A stretch of 64,000 nt of DNA, from positions 496,001-560,000 of the forward strand of contig JAHLKV010000002.1 in the NCBI GenBank assembly GCA_020444475.1, in the 5' to 3' direction. The notes beneath the pieces are model-generated. The model did not search any database and was not told the origin of the DNA. It worked only from the letters and a program-made list of their open reading frames with translations. The DNA is from a bacterium (GTDB lineage Bacteria; Zixibacteria; MSB-5A5; GN15; FEB-12). Of the stretch, positions 43,340-53,187 are shown one piece after another; positions within the stretch are counted from its first letter, which is position 1, and each line of letters begins with the position of its first letter. A program made the position numbers and the translations under genes.

Positions 43340-44239
43340 CTAGTACAACCGCTCGCGCTTGCTCAGAAACGCATACAGCGCCTTGTCGAACGACATACCG
43401 GTATCGATCGGGTGGTAGTCGATATTCGCCTGCCGACAGGCAGCGCCGATCCGCTCCGCAAACTGACCAACCTGCCTCGCGAAATCCTTCTTGATCTGGA
43501 ACGGCAGAGTCGAGATCTCTTCACCCGTCTCCATATCCTTAAACACCGCCTCCCCACCAAATGCAAAATCGCGCTCGCGCGGATCGAGAATATGGAATAC
43601 GACCACCTCGTGGTTGTTGTAGCGGAAATGTTTCAGCCCGGAGATAATTGTCTCGGCGTCGTCCAGCAGATCGGACATGATCACCACTAACCCCCGACGT
43701 TTGATCCGCTCCGCCATCTCGTGCAACGCCGATCCGACATCGGTGCGCTCCGACGGTTTTGCATCGGCGATTTCATTGAGCAGTACATGTAGATGCCCGG
43801 ATTTCGAACGCGGTGGTATATATCGACGGATCTTCTCATCGAATGTTACCAGCCCGACCGCATCGCGCTGCCTCAGCATCATATACGACAACGCCCCGGA
43901 GAGCATCCCGGCATAGTCGTGCTTGTTCACCACCCCGGCCGACTGGTACGCCATCGACTTTGAGCAGTCGAGCAGCAGATAGCCTTTGAGATTCGTCTCT
44001 TCTTCGTACTGCTTGATATAATACCGGTCGGTCTTGGCGTAGACTTTCCAGTCCAACCCCCGGATATCATCGCCGGGCATATACTGGCGATGCTCGGCGA
44101 ACTCCACCGAAAAGCCGTGATACGGCGACTTGTGCAGCCCGGCGATAAAGCCCTCAACCACCATCCGCGCTTTCAGCTCCATGCCCTTGAGCTTGGAGAC
44201 GGTCTCCGGCTGGAGATAGGTCCTGTAGTCAGTCGCCAT
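43340..44239 (-). CDS. DUF58 domain protein of a MoxR system
   Basis: 299 residues without signal peptide or TM helix. The DUF58 hallmark is G-D-D-I-R-G-L-D-W-K-V-Y-A-K-T-D (about 55-70). It is followed by a von Willebrand A-like fold with a MIDAS-type D-C-S-K-S-M (about 91-96), L-V-T-F-D-E and V-I-M-S-D-L-L-D-D. Such proteins work with MoxR AAA+ ATPases, probably in chaperone-like maturation of other complexes. Its ATG overlaps the stop of the upstream membrane-protein gene by one base (TAATG). It is the last gene of the 47.3-43.3 kb operon. Confidence 0.92.
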   Translation of the reverse strand: MATDYRTYLQPETVSKLKGMELKARMVVEGFIAGLHKSPYHGFSVEFAEHRQYMPGDDIRGLDWKVYAKTDRYYIKQYEEETNLKGYLLLDCSKSMAYQSAGVVNKHDYAGMLSGALSYMMLRQRDAVGLVTFDEKIRRYIPPRSKSGHLHVLLNEIADAKPSERTDVGSALHEMAERIKRRGLVVIMSDLLDDAETIISGLKHFRYNNHEVVVFHILDPRERDFAFGGEAVFKDMETGEEISTLPFQIKKDFARQVGQFAERIGAACRQANIDYHPIDTGMSFDKALYAFLSKRERLY

Positions 44240-44943
44240 TATTTTCTGTTCGCCTTTCGGCCGAGATCGACATAGATCATCAGCGCCATGTATGCGATCA
44301 CCACTAAGATCGCCACCCCGCTCACCGCCAGGATGTCGTCGTAGAAAGATCCCAGCCCTTCACCCGACAAACCGATCGTGTGAAGCAGAATCGTGATTCC
44401 AAACACCCAGATTACAATCTTCTTGATCTTTACGGTCGCCGAGCTGAACAGAAATACCAGACCGAGCGTGAAAAACAGCAAGGTCTGACCGTTGATATGC
44501 GTGTGGGCCAGCCCGACATTTCTGCGAAGGTGCTCGTGATGGGAGCCGTATTCCGACTCGGTTTCGACCTGCTTCTCTTCGGCTGCCGCCTGCTCATCGG
44601 CCATCTCGAACTCATGTGCGACCGTCGCCGAATCGGCCACCGCTTCTTCGCCGGCGAAGGTGCTGTCCCATATCGGTGCCAGGACCGACTCGGAGTCCGA
44701 TACGACCTCTTCGATATCCTGCCGCATCTCAGCCTCGGCGTTCGCCGGGGCGCCGGTCATGGTCTTGGTCAGATAGAGCGGCACCGAGTCTTCATCGATT
44801 ATCCCCTTATCAACATAGAAAATAAACACCGCCCAGAGACAGACCAGCAGCATCAGGGTCGTGAATATGCCGACAAACAGCTTCTCGACGTTCGGCAGAC
44901 TGGACAACGCAAAGCGCTCGAATACCGTCTGTGAATCAGTCAC
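44239..44943 (-). CDS. four-helix membrane protein in the MoxR/DUF58 operon
   Basis: 234 residues with one TM helix near the N-terminus (about 22-43), a long acidic loop (about 50-145), and three helices at about 148-165, 170-190 and 205-228. Between the loop and the second helix is N-V-G-L-A-H-T-H-I-N-G-Q-T-L, with H-x-H at the membrane border. Similar A-H-x-H motifs in membrane helices often bind haem or metal, but no known family was recognised. The start overlaps the methyltransferase stop (ATGA). Co-transcription with moxR and the DUF58 gene suggests it is part of, or a client of, that system. Confidence 0.82.
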   Translation of the reverse strand: MTDSQTVFERFALSSLPNVEKLFVGIFTTLMLLVCLWAVFIFYVDKGIIDEDSVPLYLTKTMTGAPANAEAEMRQDIEEVVSDSESVLAPIWDSTFAGEEAVADSATVAHEFEMADEQAAAEEKQVETESEYGSHHEHLRRNVGLAHTHINGQTLLFFTLGLVFLFSSATVKIKKIVIWVFGITILLHTIGLSGEGLGSFYDDILAVSGVAILVVIAYMALMIYVDLGRKANRK

Positions 44944-46247
44944 TCCTCGGCCTCCCTGGCTGTCCGGATCTCAAGCGCCGACTCGGCCAGCTTCAGCAGC
45001 GACCGATTGGTTACTACCTGCTGCCTATCGAGCTTCACGCAACCGCGCTTGAGCAGGTGGGCGTTCACGAATGTCCGGTTTTTGAGATAGACATACGCCG
45101 AAACATGGTCGCCGTCCGGGGCGATATCATTTTCGGTCTTCAAACAAACCTGACGGCCACGCACATGGTCGTTCAAGTACGCCATCGCGTCCCTGCGCGC
45201 GGACTGAACTGCTGCCAGACCGTGAAGTTTCACCGTGCGATTATCCGACAGCTCTATCTCCACCGGTGAGAGAACATCGCGCACCGTCACGTACGACTCG
45301 ACTGCTTTCGGAGCCTCCCGGCTGATCCGTGAGCCGAACGTCCGCTCGCGCGGATCGTGATGTTTGTCGAGTTTGAGGGGATCTTCAAAGCGATAGGGAA
45401 GTTTGATTGACAGCGCCGCCACCGGCTTGGTGTCGTGCTCGAAGGTGATAGAGACGTCGTCGGACTCTCGTGCCGTGTCGAGTCTCTCATTGATAAGGGA
45501 CTGAAATTCCTCGTTGATCTCACAGCCTATCGAATTTCGTCCGCACTTCATCGCGGCCACCGAGGTTGTCCCGGATCCGGCAAACGGATCAAGGACCGTC
45601 TCGCCGACAAACGCAAACATGCGGATCAACCGCCTCGGCAGTTCCTCGGGAAAAGCCGCGATATGATCGACCTGCTTCTCGCCGGGGAAATTCCAGTGAC
45701 CGTTGAAGTACAGATTCCACTCTTCGGTGCTCAACTTCGACTGCGCCTTCACATCGGCTGACACTTTCGGCGCTTTGCCATGCTTCTTGAACAACAGAAT
45801 ATGCTCATAATCCAGCTTCACGATACCGTTGCGCGGGTAGGGGAACGATCCCATGATAGTCGCGCCCCCCGACGTATTACAGGTCGTGACCTTCTGCCAG
45901 ACAATCGCGCCCATGAAGTCAAAGCCGATCGTTTCACAGAAGCGGATTATCTCGGTGCGGATCGGAATCACTTTGTATCGACCGTAGTACACAGCCCGCG
46001 CAAACTGATCGCCGATATTCACACACAGCCGGCAGCCGTCGTGGAGCACCCGGTGACATTCCATCCAAACCGCATTGAGATTGTTGATATACTCCTCGTA
46101 GGAATCATCAAACCCGATCTGGCGTTCCTCTCCGTAGTCCTTGAGCTGCCAGTACGGCGGCGACGTCACGACCAGCTGGACGCTCTTATCGTCAACCGTC
46201 GCCATGCGGCGGGCATCGCCGAATATGATGCGATGATTAGTAGGCAT
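44940..46247 (-). CDS. beta-class DNA methyltransferase fused to a degenerate SNase-like domain
   Basis: 435 residues. The catalytic motif T-S-P-P-Y-W (28-33) precedes the SAM-binding motif D-P-F-A-G-S-G-T-T (220-228), which is the order of beta-class amino-methyltransferases. The S-P-P-Y form suggests N4-cytosine or N6-adenine modification. H-I-A-A-F-P-E-E-L-P (195-204) is also typical. Residues about 318-435 look like a staphylococcal-nuclease (thermonuclease) fold: V-K-L-H-G-L, R-D-A-M-A-Y-L, R-G-R-Q-V, V-S-A-Y-V-Y-L, F-V-N-A-H-L-L-K-R-G-C and L-L-K-L-A-E. The usual R-L-I-G-I-D-x-P-E site is changed to K-L-H-G-L-A-A-V-Q, so nuclease activity is doubtful. No restriction enzyme gene is nearby. 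Confidence 0.88.
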   Translation of the reverse strand: MPTNHRIIFGDARRMATVDDKSVQLVVTSPPYWQLKDYGEERQIGFDDSYEEYINNLNAVWMECHRVLHDGCRLCVNIGDQFARAVYYGRYKVIPIRTEIIRFCETIGFDFMGAIVWQKVTTCNTSGGATIMGSFPYPRNGIVKLDYEHILLFKKHGKAPKVSADVKAQSKLSTEEWNLYFNGHWNFPGEKQVDHIAAFPEELPRRLIRMFAFVGETVLDPFAGSGTTSVAAMKCGRNSIGCEINEEFQSLINERLDTARESDDVSITFEHDTKPVAALSIKLPYRFEDPLKLDKHHDPRERTFGSRISREAPKAVESYVTVRDVLSPVEIELSDNRTVKLHGLAAVQSARRDAMAYLNDHVRGRQVCLKTENDIAPDGDHVSAYVYLKNRTFVNAHLLKRGCVKLDRQQVVTNRSLLKLAESALEIRTAREAEE

Positions 46248-46282
46248 GGTGTGACAGGCGACCGCTACGGTCGCCGGCTCAC

Positions 46283-47290
<1,008 letters not shown>

Positions 47291-47573
47291 CAACTCCTCC
47301 CAACAAAGGGTGACAACAGTAGTGAGCGGTTCGGCAATCCGGTTGGAAAGCGCAAAGTACCGAAAAGTTGTGTACAGCTTGCGACAGTCTCTGACCGACC
47401 GATCGGACGGCGCCGAAAGGTTCCTCCGTCAGGGATGCCGGCACGACTCGGACCGGCCTCCCCAAACGGAGTACAAGTTTGTACGGGATAAAGGCTTAGT
47501 TTGTTCCCACCGGGACTGAACGAAAGGACAAACGGCGATTAAGTGCGTCTACGAAGTCGAAACTGCCCGGAAC

Positions 47574-47582
47574 TGTGGATAA
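47574..47582 (-). promoter_or_regulatory. DnaA box
   Basis: TGTGGATAA, an exact complement of the consensus TTATCCACA, in the intergenic region next to moxR. Confidence 0.65.
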
Positions 47583-47662
47583 CCTCATGACAAAGACCGT
47601 CAAAAATCGACATAAGATGCTTGTCAACAGCGAATTAGCCTCATTTCCACAATTTCCGGCAA

Positions 47663-47671
47663 TTATCCACA
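47663..47671 (+). promoter_or_regulatory. DnaA box
   Basis: Exact TTATCCACA, 21 bases from the end of the bactofilin gene and facing the other box. Confidence 0.65.
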
Positions 47672-47691
47672 TGGACCCGAAAACGCGTCGA

Positions 47692-48126
47692 CTAGTTGCC
47701 GCTCTCCTTGGCGATCGACATCAACTTATTGCGCTCTTTGTTGTCCTTGCCCTGGTCCAGCTTGTTTTCGCTTTTGCTTTCCGGGGGGAGGAAATTCAAA
47801 TCGGAGCGGATTCCTTTGTCTTTCATGTCGCAGGCGCCGCAGAAGATTGCCCCCTGCTCGATGACCAGCGAGTTGGTCCGGATATCCCCTTCCATCTCGC
47901 ACTTGGCCTGCAGTTCGATCTTGCCGCTTGTCATAATGTTGCCGTGCATTTTGCCGGCCACCACCGCGGAGTCAGCCTCGATATCGGCTTCCACCAGTCC
48001 CGAGGCGCCGATCGTCACACAGTCGCTGCAGATAACCTTCCCCTTGACCGTGCCGTCGACCCGAACAGCGCCCTTGACATCGAGCGTCCCTGTGAAGACC
48101 GTGTCCTTACCGATAATCGTGTTCAT
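47692..48126 (-). CDS. bactofilin (polymer-forming cytoskeletal protein)
   Basis: 144 residues from the ATG at 48126, which lies 13 bases after the M23 stop codon and follows AGCGGAGCC. In-frame starts at 48162/48165 would overlap the upstream gene and are also possible. The core (about 15-105) shows the bactofilin beta-helix pattern: F-T-G-T-L-D-V-K-G-A-V-R-V-D-G-T-V-K-G-K-V, then repeated G-x-V-x-A-D-I/G-x-I units. The C-terminal tail (about 110-144) is charged and disordered. Bactofilins form membrane-associated filaments that position enzymes. It is the last gene of the parA-parB-M23-bactofilin unit. Confidence 0.92.
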   Translation of the reverse strand: MNTIIGKDTVFTGTLDVKGAVRVDGTVKGKVICSDCVTIGASGLVEADIEADSAVVAGKMHGNIMTSGKIELQAKCEMEGDIRTNSLVIEQGAIFCGACDMKDKGIRSDLNFLPPESKSENKLDQGKDNKERNKLMSIAKESGN

Positions 48127-48139
48127 GGCTCCGCTTACC

Positions 48140-48925
48140 TCACTGCCGTTCGTCTTCTTCATCATACGGATTGTCCAACGGATTTATGGGTTCATCATTA
48201 ACTCTGATTTCGTAATGCAAATGCGGCGCGGTCGACACTCCCGTATTGCCCGACAATGCGATCCGCTCGCCGACTGTCACCGACGCGCCGGGGGAGACCA
48301 GTATCTCCTCATTGTGACCGTACATCGACGTCACCGTGTCATTGTGCCGCAAGACAACCAGCTTCCCGTAGAGCGAGTCGAACCCGACAAACTCCACCAG
48401 CCCCGACCCGGTCGCCAGCACCGGCGTCCCCACCGCGCAGGCGATATCGATACCCGGATGATAGTGATCTCCTGCGGGTGCAAACTGCTGACTGACAAAA
48501 CCGTCAATCGGCAGTCCCACCGGCACCGAATAGTCGGCGGTCACCGGTCGAGCCATCACCGCCATGGCAGTCTGGTCGAGCTTCGCGAATATCGTCGAAT
48601 CGGCCGGTACCTCGGGGAATTCATAGTCGACCCCAGCCAGCTTCGTCAGCCGCGTCACGACCTCTCTTACTTCACGAAGGTTGGCCTCGAGAAGTTGCAC
48701 CTTATATCGATAGCGCTTGAGACTCTCGTTTTCCGCCTGCACCTTTTCGGTCAGAGCGGCGCGGGAAAGGATACTGCCGTAGAAAGAGAAAAACAGAATG
48801 ATTCCGACCAGGATCGCGATAACTCCCCCGACAATCAGCTTCAACAACCACTGGCGCATCCGCCACTGGTTGCGGGCCTCGGTCCCGTCGGGGATAAGCA
48901 TGACTGTCACGTATTTGGTCGGCAT
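48140..48925 (-). CDS. membrane-anchored M23 (LytM-like) peptidoglycan endopeptidase
   Basis: 261 residues. A short cytoplasmic segment (K-Y-V-T-V-M-L-I-P-D-G) is followed by a TM helix (about 27-48), a coiled coil (about 55-95) and the M23 domain (about 140-250). Zinc ligands H156 and D160 (H-P-G-I-D) and H237 (H-L-H-Y-E) are present with H204 and H235 of the active site. M23 peptidases of this layout are often encoded beside bactofilins, and in some bacteria the cytoplasmic N-terminal segment binds the bactofilin filament. Here the gene sits 7 bases after parB and 13 before the bactofilin gene. RBS AGGATATC. Confidence 0.93.
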   Translation of the reverse strand: MPTKYVTVMLIPDGTEARNQWRMRQWLLKLIVGGVIAILVGIILFFSFYGSILSRAALTEKVQAENESLKRYRYKVQLLEANLREVREVVTRLTKLAGVDYEFPEVPADSTIFAKLDQTAMAVMARPVTADYSVPVGLPIDGFVSQQFAPAGDHYHPGIDIACAVGTPVLATGSGLVEFVGFDSLYGKLVVLRHNDTVTSMYGHNEEILVSPGASVTVGERIALSGNTGVSTAPHLHYEIRVNDEPINPLDNPYDEEDERQ

Positions 48926-48931
48926 GATATC

Positions 48932-49777
48932 CTATTCTATCCTGGCAAATAACTCCAGGAGCCGATTCAAGTCGTCATCACTATAGTATTCGATCTCAAT
49001 GCGCCCTCTCTTTAGCCCCGGTACGATTTTTACCGAAGTTCCCAGTAAACGCTTCAATTGAGATTCCGCGTCGGCCAGCGCCGGAAGCTTCCTTTTCGGG
49101 ATCAGGCGGCGCTTTTTCCCGCTGGAGACCTTCCCTTCGACCTGCCGTACCGACAACTCGCCGGAAACAATCGCGTCCGCCATCTTCAACATGGCCTCTT
49201 CGGAGTCCATCGCCAGCAACGACCGGGCGTGCCCTTCGGTCAGACGGCCGTCGCGGAGATACCGGGCAACCGACTCGGGAAGCCTCAGCAGGCGAAGCTG
49301 ATTGGTTACGGCTGTTCTCGACTTGCCGACCCGCTCCGACAGCTGCTGCTGTGTCAGACCGCACTGCTCGATCAACCGACGGTAGGCCTCGGCCAGCTCG
49401 ATCGGGTTGAGATCCTCGCGCTGGACGTTTTCGATCAACGCCAGCTCCAGCATGCGGGTGTCATCAACATTCTCCATCACCGTCGCCGGCACCTTTTCCA
49501 GGCCGGCCAGTTTGGCGGCGCGATAGCGACGCTCACCGGCGATAATGTGATACCCGGACCCATTTTTCTTCAATACCAGCGGCTGCATCATGCCGTCCTG
49601 CTTCAGCGAGTTCGCCAGCTCCGCCAGACGCTCACTGTCGAATGTCTGACGCGGCTGCATCGGATTCGGCGATATCTCCGCCAGCGATATCATCTGGAAA
49701 TGCCTGCTCTCACCCTCCGGCTCCGCCTGACTGGGAATAAGCGCCCCCAGTCCCCGGCCCAATACCTGCTTGCTCAT
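48932..49777 (-). CDS. parB: ParB chromosome-partitioning protein (CTPase, parS-binding)
   Basis: 281 residues with all ParB/Spo0J signatures: the N-terminal ParA-interacting R-G-L-G-A-L-I, the CTP-binding G-E-R-R-Y-R (81-86), [12 protein letters not shown] (116-127), and a helix-turn-helix at about 141-165 ([19 protein letters not shown]). The C-terminal ~50 residues are a dimerisation domain. It loads on parS and spreads as a sliding clamp. Two perfect parS sites are 1.3 and 3.4 kb away on the same side of the operon. The start overlaps the parA stop (ATGA). Confidence 0.97.
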   Translation of the reverse strand: MSKQVLGRGLGALIPSQAEPEGESRHFQMISLAEISPNPMQPRQTFDSERLAELANSLKQDGMMQPLVLKKNGSGYHIIAGERRYRAAKLAGLEKVPATVMENVDDTRMLELALIENVQREDLNPIELAEAYRRLIEQCGLTQQQLSERVGKSRTAVTNQLRLLRLPESVARYLRDGRLTEGHARSLLAMDSEEAMLKMADAIVSGELSVRQVEGKVSSGKKRRLIPKRKLPALADAESQLKRLLGTSVKIVPGLKRGRIEIEYYSDDDLNRLLELFARIE

Positions 49778-50532
49778 CGTGACATCACCTCCTGGGTGAA
49801 AGCCATATAGTTCTCAGCGCCGGTCGACAGAATGTCGTAGAGGATAATCGGTTTGCCGAACGACGGCGCCTCGGACAGTCGCACATTGCGGTTGATAACG
49901 GTGTTGTACACTTTCGAATCGAAAAAGCGTCGCACTTCATCCGACACCTGTTTCGAGAGGTTCAAACGACCGTCGTACATCGTCAACAACACTCCCTCGA
50001 TCTGCAGCGACGGATTCAGATGCGCCTGCACCAGCTTGATCGTGTTCATCAACTGGCTCACACCCTCCAGCGCATAGTATTCACACTGGATCGGGATGAT
50101 CACCGACTGGGCGGCGGTAAGGGCGTTGATCGTCAAGAGACCAAGCGACGGGGGACAGTCGACAATGATGTAGGTGTAGTCGTCGCTCAACGGCGCCAGG
50201 GCCGCTTTGAGACGGGTCTCGCGAGAGAGAATGCTGACCAGCTCGACCTCGGCGCCAACCAGGGAGATCGACGACGGCACGAGGTGGAGGTAGTTCATTT
50301 CGGTGGGACGGATGACCTGCGAGAGGGTCGCCCGCTCAAGCATGACATCATAGATCGAAATATCTATTTTGTCCTTTTCGATACCGAACCCGGAGGTCGT
50401 GTTGGCCTGGGGATCGAGATCGATCAGGAGGGTTTTCTGTTCGGCGGCCGCCAGACAGGAAGCAAGGTTGACGGCGGTGGTGGTTTTTCCCACGCCCCCC
50501 TTCTGGTTGGCAATCGCGATGATCTTCTGCAC
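49774..50532 (-). CDS. parA: ParA chromosome-partitioning ATPase
   Basis: 252 residues from a GTG start with AAGGAG at good distance. The deviant Walker A box K-G-G-V-G-K-T-T-T (11-19) and [13 protein letters not shown] identify the ParA/Soj family. [13 protein letters not shown] is the A'/Walker B region. It binds DNA non-specifically as an ATP dimer and moves ParB-parS complexes. The gene has its own promoter (50576-50604) and leads the parA-parB-M23-bactofilin unit. Confidence 0.97.
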   Translation of the reverse strand: MQKIIAIANQKGGVGKTTTAVNLASCLAAAEQKTLLIDLDPQANTTSGFGIEKDKIDISIYDVMLERATLSQVIRPTEMNYLHLVPSSISLVGAEVELVSILSRETRLKAALAPLSDDYTYIIVDCPPSLGLLTINALTAAQSVIIPIQCEYYALEGVSQLMNTIKLVQAHLNPSLQIEGVLLTMYDGRLNLSKQVSDEVRRFFDSKVYNTVINRNVRLSEAPSFGKPIILYDILSTGAENYMAFTQEVMSR

Positions 50533-50575
50533 GGTGACTCCTTGTCAAGAAAAGCTGCCATCCACGTACGCGCCA

Positions 50576-50604
50576 ATCTTACCATCCCGACTAGGCTTAT
50601 GCAA
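50576..50604 (-). promoter_or_regulatory. promoter of the parA operon
   Basis: Minus strand TTGCAT (50599-50604), 17 bases, TAAGAT (50576-50581), about 45 bases upstream of the GTG start. Confidence 0.6.
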
Positions 50605-50627
50605 CTAAAAACGGGTCGGCTGCAAAG

Positions 50628-51236
50628 CTATTTTCGGGCCAAGAGACAGAAATGCTTAAGAGGCTGATCGGTTGATGTTTGAAAGCAGAAGCGCCGGATG
50701 GCGAAATGATCGATCGAGAACGATGGGTCGCTATAGTAGACGAACACGCCGCCATTCTCAAGCGTGTGCATGATTCCTTTTAGCAGCGGCGGCGTGAGCT
50801 TGACATAGCGAAGGGTGATCAGTGCGAACGTCGATTCGAATCGGACATCCTCGAATGTCCGCGGTGTGACAGTGATATCAAGCTCCAGCTCTTTTGCCAT
50901 GCGGATAATCGCCGAAGCTTTCTTCTGGGTTCGCTCACACGCCGCGATCCGATCAAACCGCTCGGCGAACGAGATTGGAAAAAGAGGGAACCCCCCGCCG
51001 GCGCCGATATCCAGATAGCTGTGGGGCCGCGCATCCCCATCGAGCAGTTCGAGCGGGAGCAGGCATTCGGCCGCCATGCGGTCGAAATCCGCGCGCGATG
51101 TTTCACGTGAAACAAGATTGACCCGCGAGTTCTCTTCCATCAGAAGCGTGTGAAATCGATCAAGCGCCTCCCGGCAGCCAAAGCGCTCGATTATCGCAGC
51201 GGCATCAAATGTCACCACCTTCGGCTGCCTGCTCAC
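50628..51236 (-). CDS. rsmG: 16S rRNA m7G527 methyltransferase RsmG (GidB)
   Basis: 202 residues from a GTG that overlaps the mnmG stop (GTGA). The SAM-binding loop Y-L-D-I-G-A-G-G-G-F-P-L-F-P-I (about 73-87) and the N-terminal N-L-V-S-R-E-T-S segment match RsmG. The family usually has G-F-P-G; here it is G-F-P-L, a minor change. It methylates N7 of G527 in 16S rRNA. A parS site lies inside the coding sequence (51099-51114). The position between mnmG and parA is the common bacterial arrangement. Confidence 0.93.
   Translation of the reverse strand: MSRQPKVVTFDAAAIIERFGCREALDRFHTLLMEENSRVNLVSRETSRADFDRMAAECLLPLELLDGDARPHSYLDIGAGGGFPLFPISFAERFDRIAACERTQKKASAIIRMAKELELDITVTPRTFEDVRFESTFALITLRYVKLTPPLLKGIMHTLENGGVFVYYSDPSFSIDHFAIRRFCFQTSTDQPLKHFCLLARK
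51099..51114. promoter_or_regulatory. parS: parS site 1 (inside rsmG)
   Basis: Exact palindrome TGTTTCACGTGAAACA, the classical ParB/Spo0J-binding consensus with no mismatch, 1.3 kb from parB. Confidence 0.95.
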
Positions 51237-53107
51237 ACCGACTGCCCCTGTTGCCGCTTGAGGTGAACCGAAAGAATCGCCAAATCGGCCGGCGTCACAC
51301 CCTCGAGCCGACCCGCCTGCCCCAGCGAGTGCGGACGGTAGCGGGAAAGCTTCTGGCGGGCTTCGATCCGAAGGGCGCTGATAGCATCGAAATCAAACTG
51401 CTCCGGGATGCGCTGTCGCTCGAGCTTCTTGAACTTCGCTATCTCGCGATCCTGCTTCGCTATATATCCTTCATATCGAATCCGTATCGCGGCCCGTTGC
51501 AACACCTCCGGCTGATCGGAAAACTGACCGTCAAATCGCGCCAAAATAGGGATCACCTGCTCCAGGCCGATCCCCGGCATCTTGAGAAGATTCTCCAGCG
51601 AAACCGCCTCGCTCTTTTGGAATCGATCCCGAAGCTCGCCCAGCTCATCGATCCGCACCCGAGTCGTGCGGAGTTTCTCGATCTCCTGCTCGGTTTTCTG
51701 CTCGAGATCCGTGAATTGAGCAAAGTCCTCTGTTGGAATCAGCCCGAGCCGGGCAGCGTGAGCAAACAACCGGTCGCGAGCGTTGTCTTCGCGGAGCGCC
51801 AGGCGGTATTCGGCGCGCGATGTAAACATTCGATACGGCTCCGTAATCGAGCGAGTGCAGATATCATCGATCATCACCCCGATATACGCCTCGGAGCGAT
51901 CAAGTATAAACGGCGGCTCGCCTGCAATGCCCAACACCGCGTTGACTCCCGCCATAAGACCCTGCGCCGCTGCTTCTTCATATCCAGAGGTACCATTAAT
52001 CTGGCCAGCGAAAAAGAGCCCTTTAACCGAGCGGGTCTCCAGCGACGGCGTAATCTGCCAGGTCGGGCAGTAGTCATACTCGACCGCATAGCCCGGGCGG
52101 ACAATCCTGACCTCTTCGAGACCGATCACTGTCCGGATCGCTCTCTCCTGGACGTGCTCCGGAAGGGCTGTCGAGAAACCGTTGGGGTAGATCTCCGAAG
52201 TTCCGTTGCCTTCGGGCTCAAGAAAGAGGTTGTGCGTCGGTTTGTCGGCGAAGCGGTAGAACTTATCTTCGATCGAAGGGCAGTATCGCGGCCCGGTCGA
52301 AGATATCTGTCCGGAAAACATCGGCGACTCGCGAAGCGACTTCAGGATGATCTCCCGGGTCCGCTCGGTGGTTCGGGTGAGATGACAGCAGGCTTGCTCG
52401 AAATCACGAGGCTTCGAACGGTAGGAGAGACGGGGGATCGGCCACTCGCCGGGCTGCACCTCGCAGCGCGACCAGTCGATCGTGTCACCGTCGAGACGGG
52501 GAGGGGTCCCGGTCTTCAGCCGTCCCAGCTCGAAACCCATCCGTGCAAACGATTCAGAAAGCTTATATGCGGCGTTTTCACCGATCCGGCCGGCTCTGAT
52601 CTTCTTCTCGCCGATATGTATCAGTCCGCCAAGGAATGTTCCGGTGGCAACCACGACTGCCGAGCAGGAAATCGGGCGGCCGTCCTCGGTGCGAACGCCA
52701 CAAACACGGCTGTCGGAGTCGAGCATGATATCGCCGGCGATCGCTTCGATCACGGTCACTCTCGGCTCGGCGGCGACCAAATCGACAATGAATTGATTGT
52801 AATAACGACGGTCTGCTTGCGCCCGGGTTGACCAGACCGCCGGGCCGCGAGATAGGTTGAGTCGCCGGAACTGGATCCCGGTAGCATCGGTGGCCAGAGC
52901 CATCACGCCGCCGAGCGCATCGACCTCGGCGACCAGCTGCGACTTGCCGATCCCGCCGATCGCCGGATTGCACGACATCAGGGCCAGCTTCTCAGCATCC
53001 ATCGTCACCAGCGCAGCGGTCTCGCCCATTCGGGCCGCCGCCAGAGCCGCCTCGACTCCGGCGTGCCCGCCGCCGATTACGACTATGTCAAAATCGCGCG
53101 TATTCAT
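51233..53107 (-). CDS. mnmG: tRNA uridine-5-carboxymethylaminomethyl modification enzyme MnmG (GidA)
   Basis: 624 residues. The FAD-binding dinucleotide motif is at the N-terminus (V-V-I-G-G-G-H-A-G, 9-17). The family signatures M-S-C-N-P-A-I-G-G-I-G-K (about 44-55), G-P-R-Y-C-P-S-I-E-D-K (about 270-280) and F-A-G-Q-I-N-G-T-S-G-Y-E-E-A-A (about 367-381) are intact. The C-terminal helical domain binds tRNA and MnmE. With MnmE and a folate cofactor it modifies U34 of several tRNAs. Full family length. It is translationally coupled to rsmG. Confidence 0.97.
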   Translation of the reverse strand: MNTRDFDIVVIGGGHAGVEAALAAARMGETAALVTMDAEKLALMSCNPAIGGIGKSQLVAEVDALGGVMALATDATGIQFRRLNLSRGPAVWSTRAQADRRYYNQFIVDLVAAEPRVTVIEAIAGDIMLDSDSRVCGVRTEDGRPISCSAVVVATGTFLGGLIHIGEKKIRAGRIGENAAYKLSESFARMGFELGRLKTGTPPRLDGDTIDWSRCEVQPGEWPIPRLSYRSKPRDFEQACCHLTRTTERTREIILKSLRESPMFSGQISSTGPRYCPSIEDKFYRFADKPTHNLFLEPEGNGTSEIYPNGFSTALPEHVQERAIRTVIGLEEVRIVRPGYAVEYDYCPTWQITPSLETRSVKGLFFAGQINGTSGYEEAAAQGLMAGVNAVLGIAGEPPFILDRSEAYIGVMIDDICTRSITEPYRMFTSRAEYRLALREDNARDRLFAHAARLGLIPTEDFAQFTDLEQKTEQEIEKLRTTRVRIDELGELRDRFQKSEAVSLENLLKMPGIGLEQVIPILARFDGQFSDQPEVLQRAAIRIRYEGYIAKQDREIAKFKKLERQRIPEQFDFDAISALRIEARQKLSRYRPHSLGQAGRLEGVTPADLAILSVHLKRQQGQSV

Positions 53108-53137
53108 GTCAATCCAGAACGGCTTTCATCGCAGCGA

Positions 53138-53153
53138 TGTTTCACGTGAAACA
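53138..53153. promoter_or_regulatory. parS: parS site 2 (between mnmG and mnmE)
   Basis: Second exact TGTTTCACGTGAAACA, 31 bases upstream of the mnmG start and 3.4 kb from parB. Confidence 0.95.
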
Positions 53154-53187
53154 GGGGGGTAGCCTGTCAGGCAATCCTCTCGGATAG

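Larger units (their letters stand above)
47291..47691. other. oriC: candidate chromosomal origin (oriC) region
   Basis: 401 bases between moxR and the bactofilin gene without a credible ORF. It holds two perfect DnaA boxes in opposite orientation, TGTGGATAA (47574-47582) and TTATCCACA (47663-47671), 80 bases apart. Poorer matches lie between them (ATTTCCACA at 47643-47651; TTGTCAACA near 47622). The stretch 47570-47680 is AT-richer than its surroundings. It sits within 6 kb of parAB, two parS sites and the rpmH-rsmG block. The moxR promoter must also lie here. Two boxes are few for an origin, so this is a candidate only. Confidence 0.5.

Noticed and set aside
44940-46247. Complete restriction-modification system
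   Set aside because: No restriction endonuclease or specificity gene is adjacent; the nuclease-like tail lacks catalytic residues.
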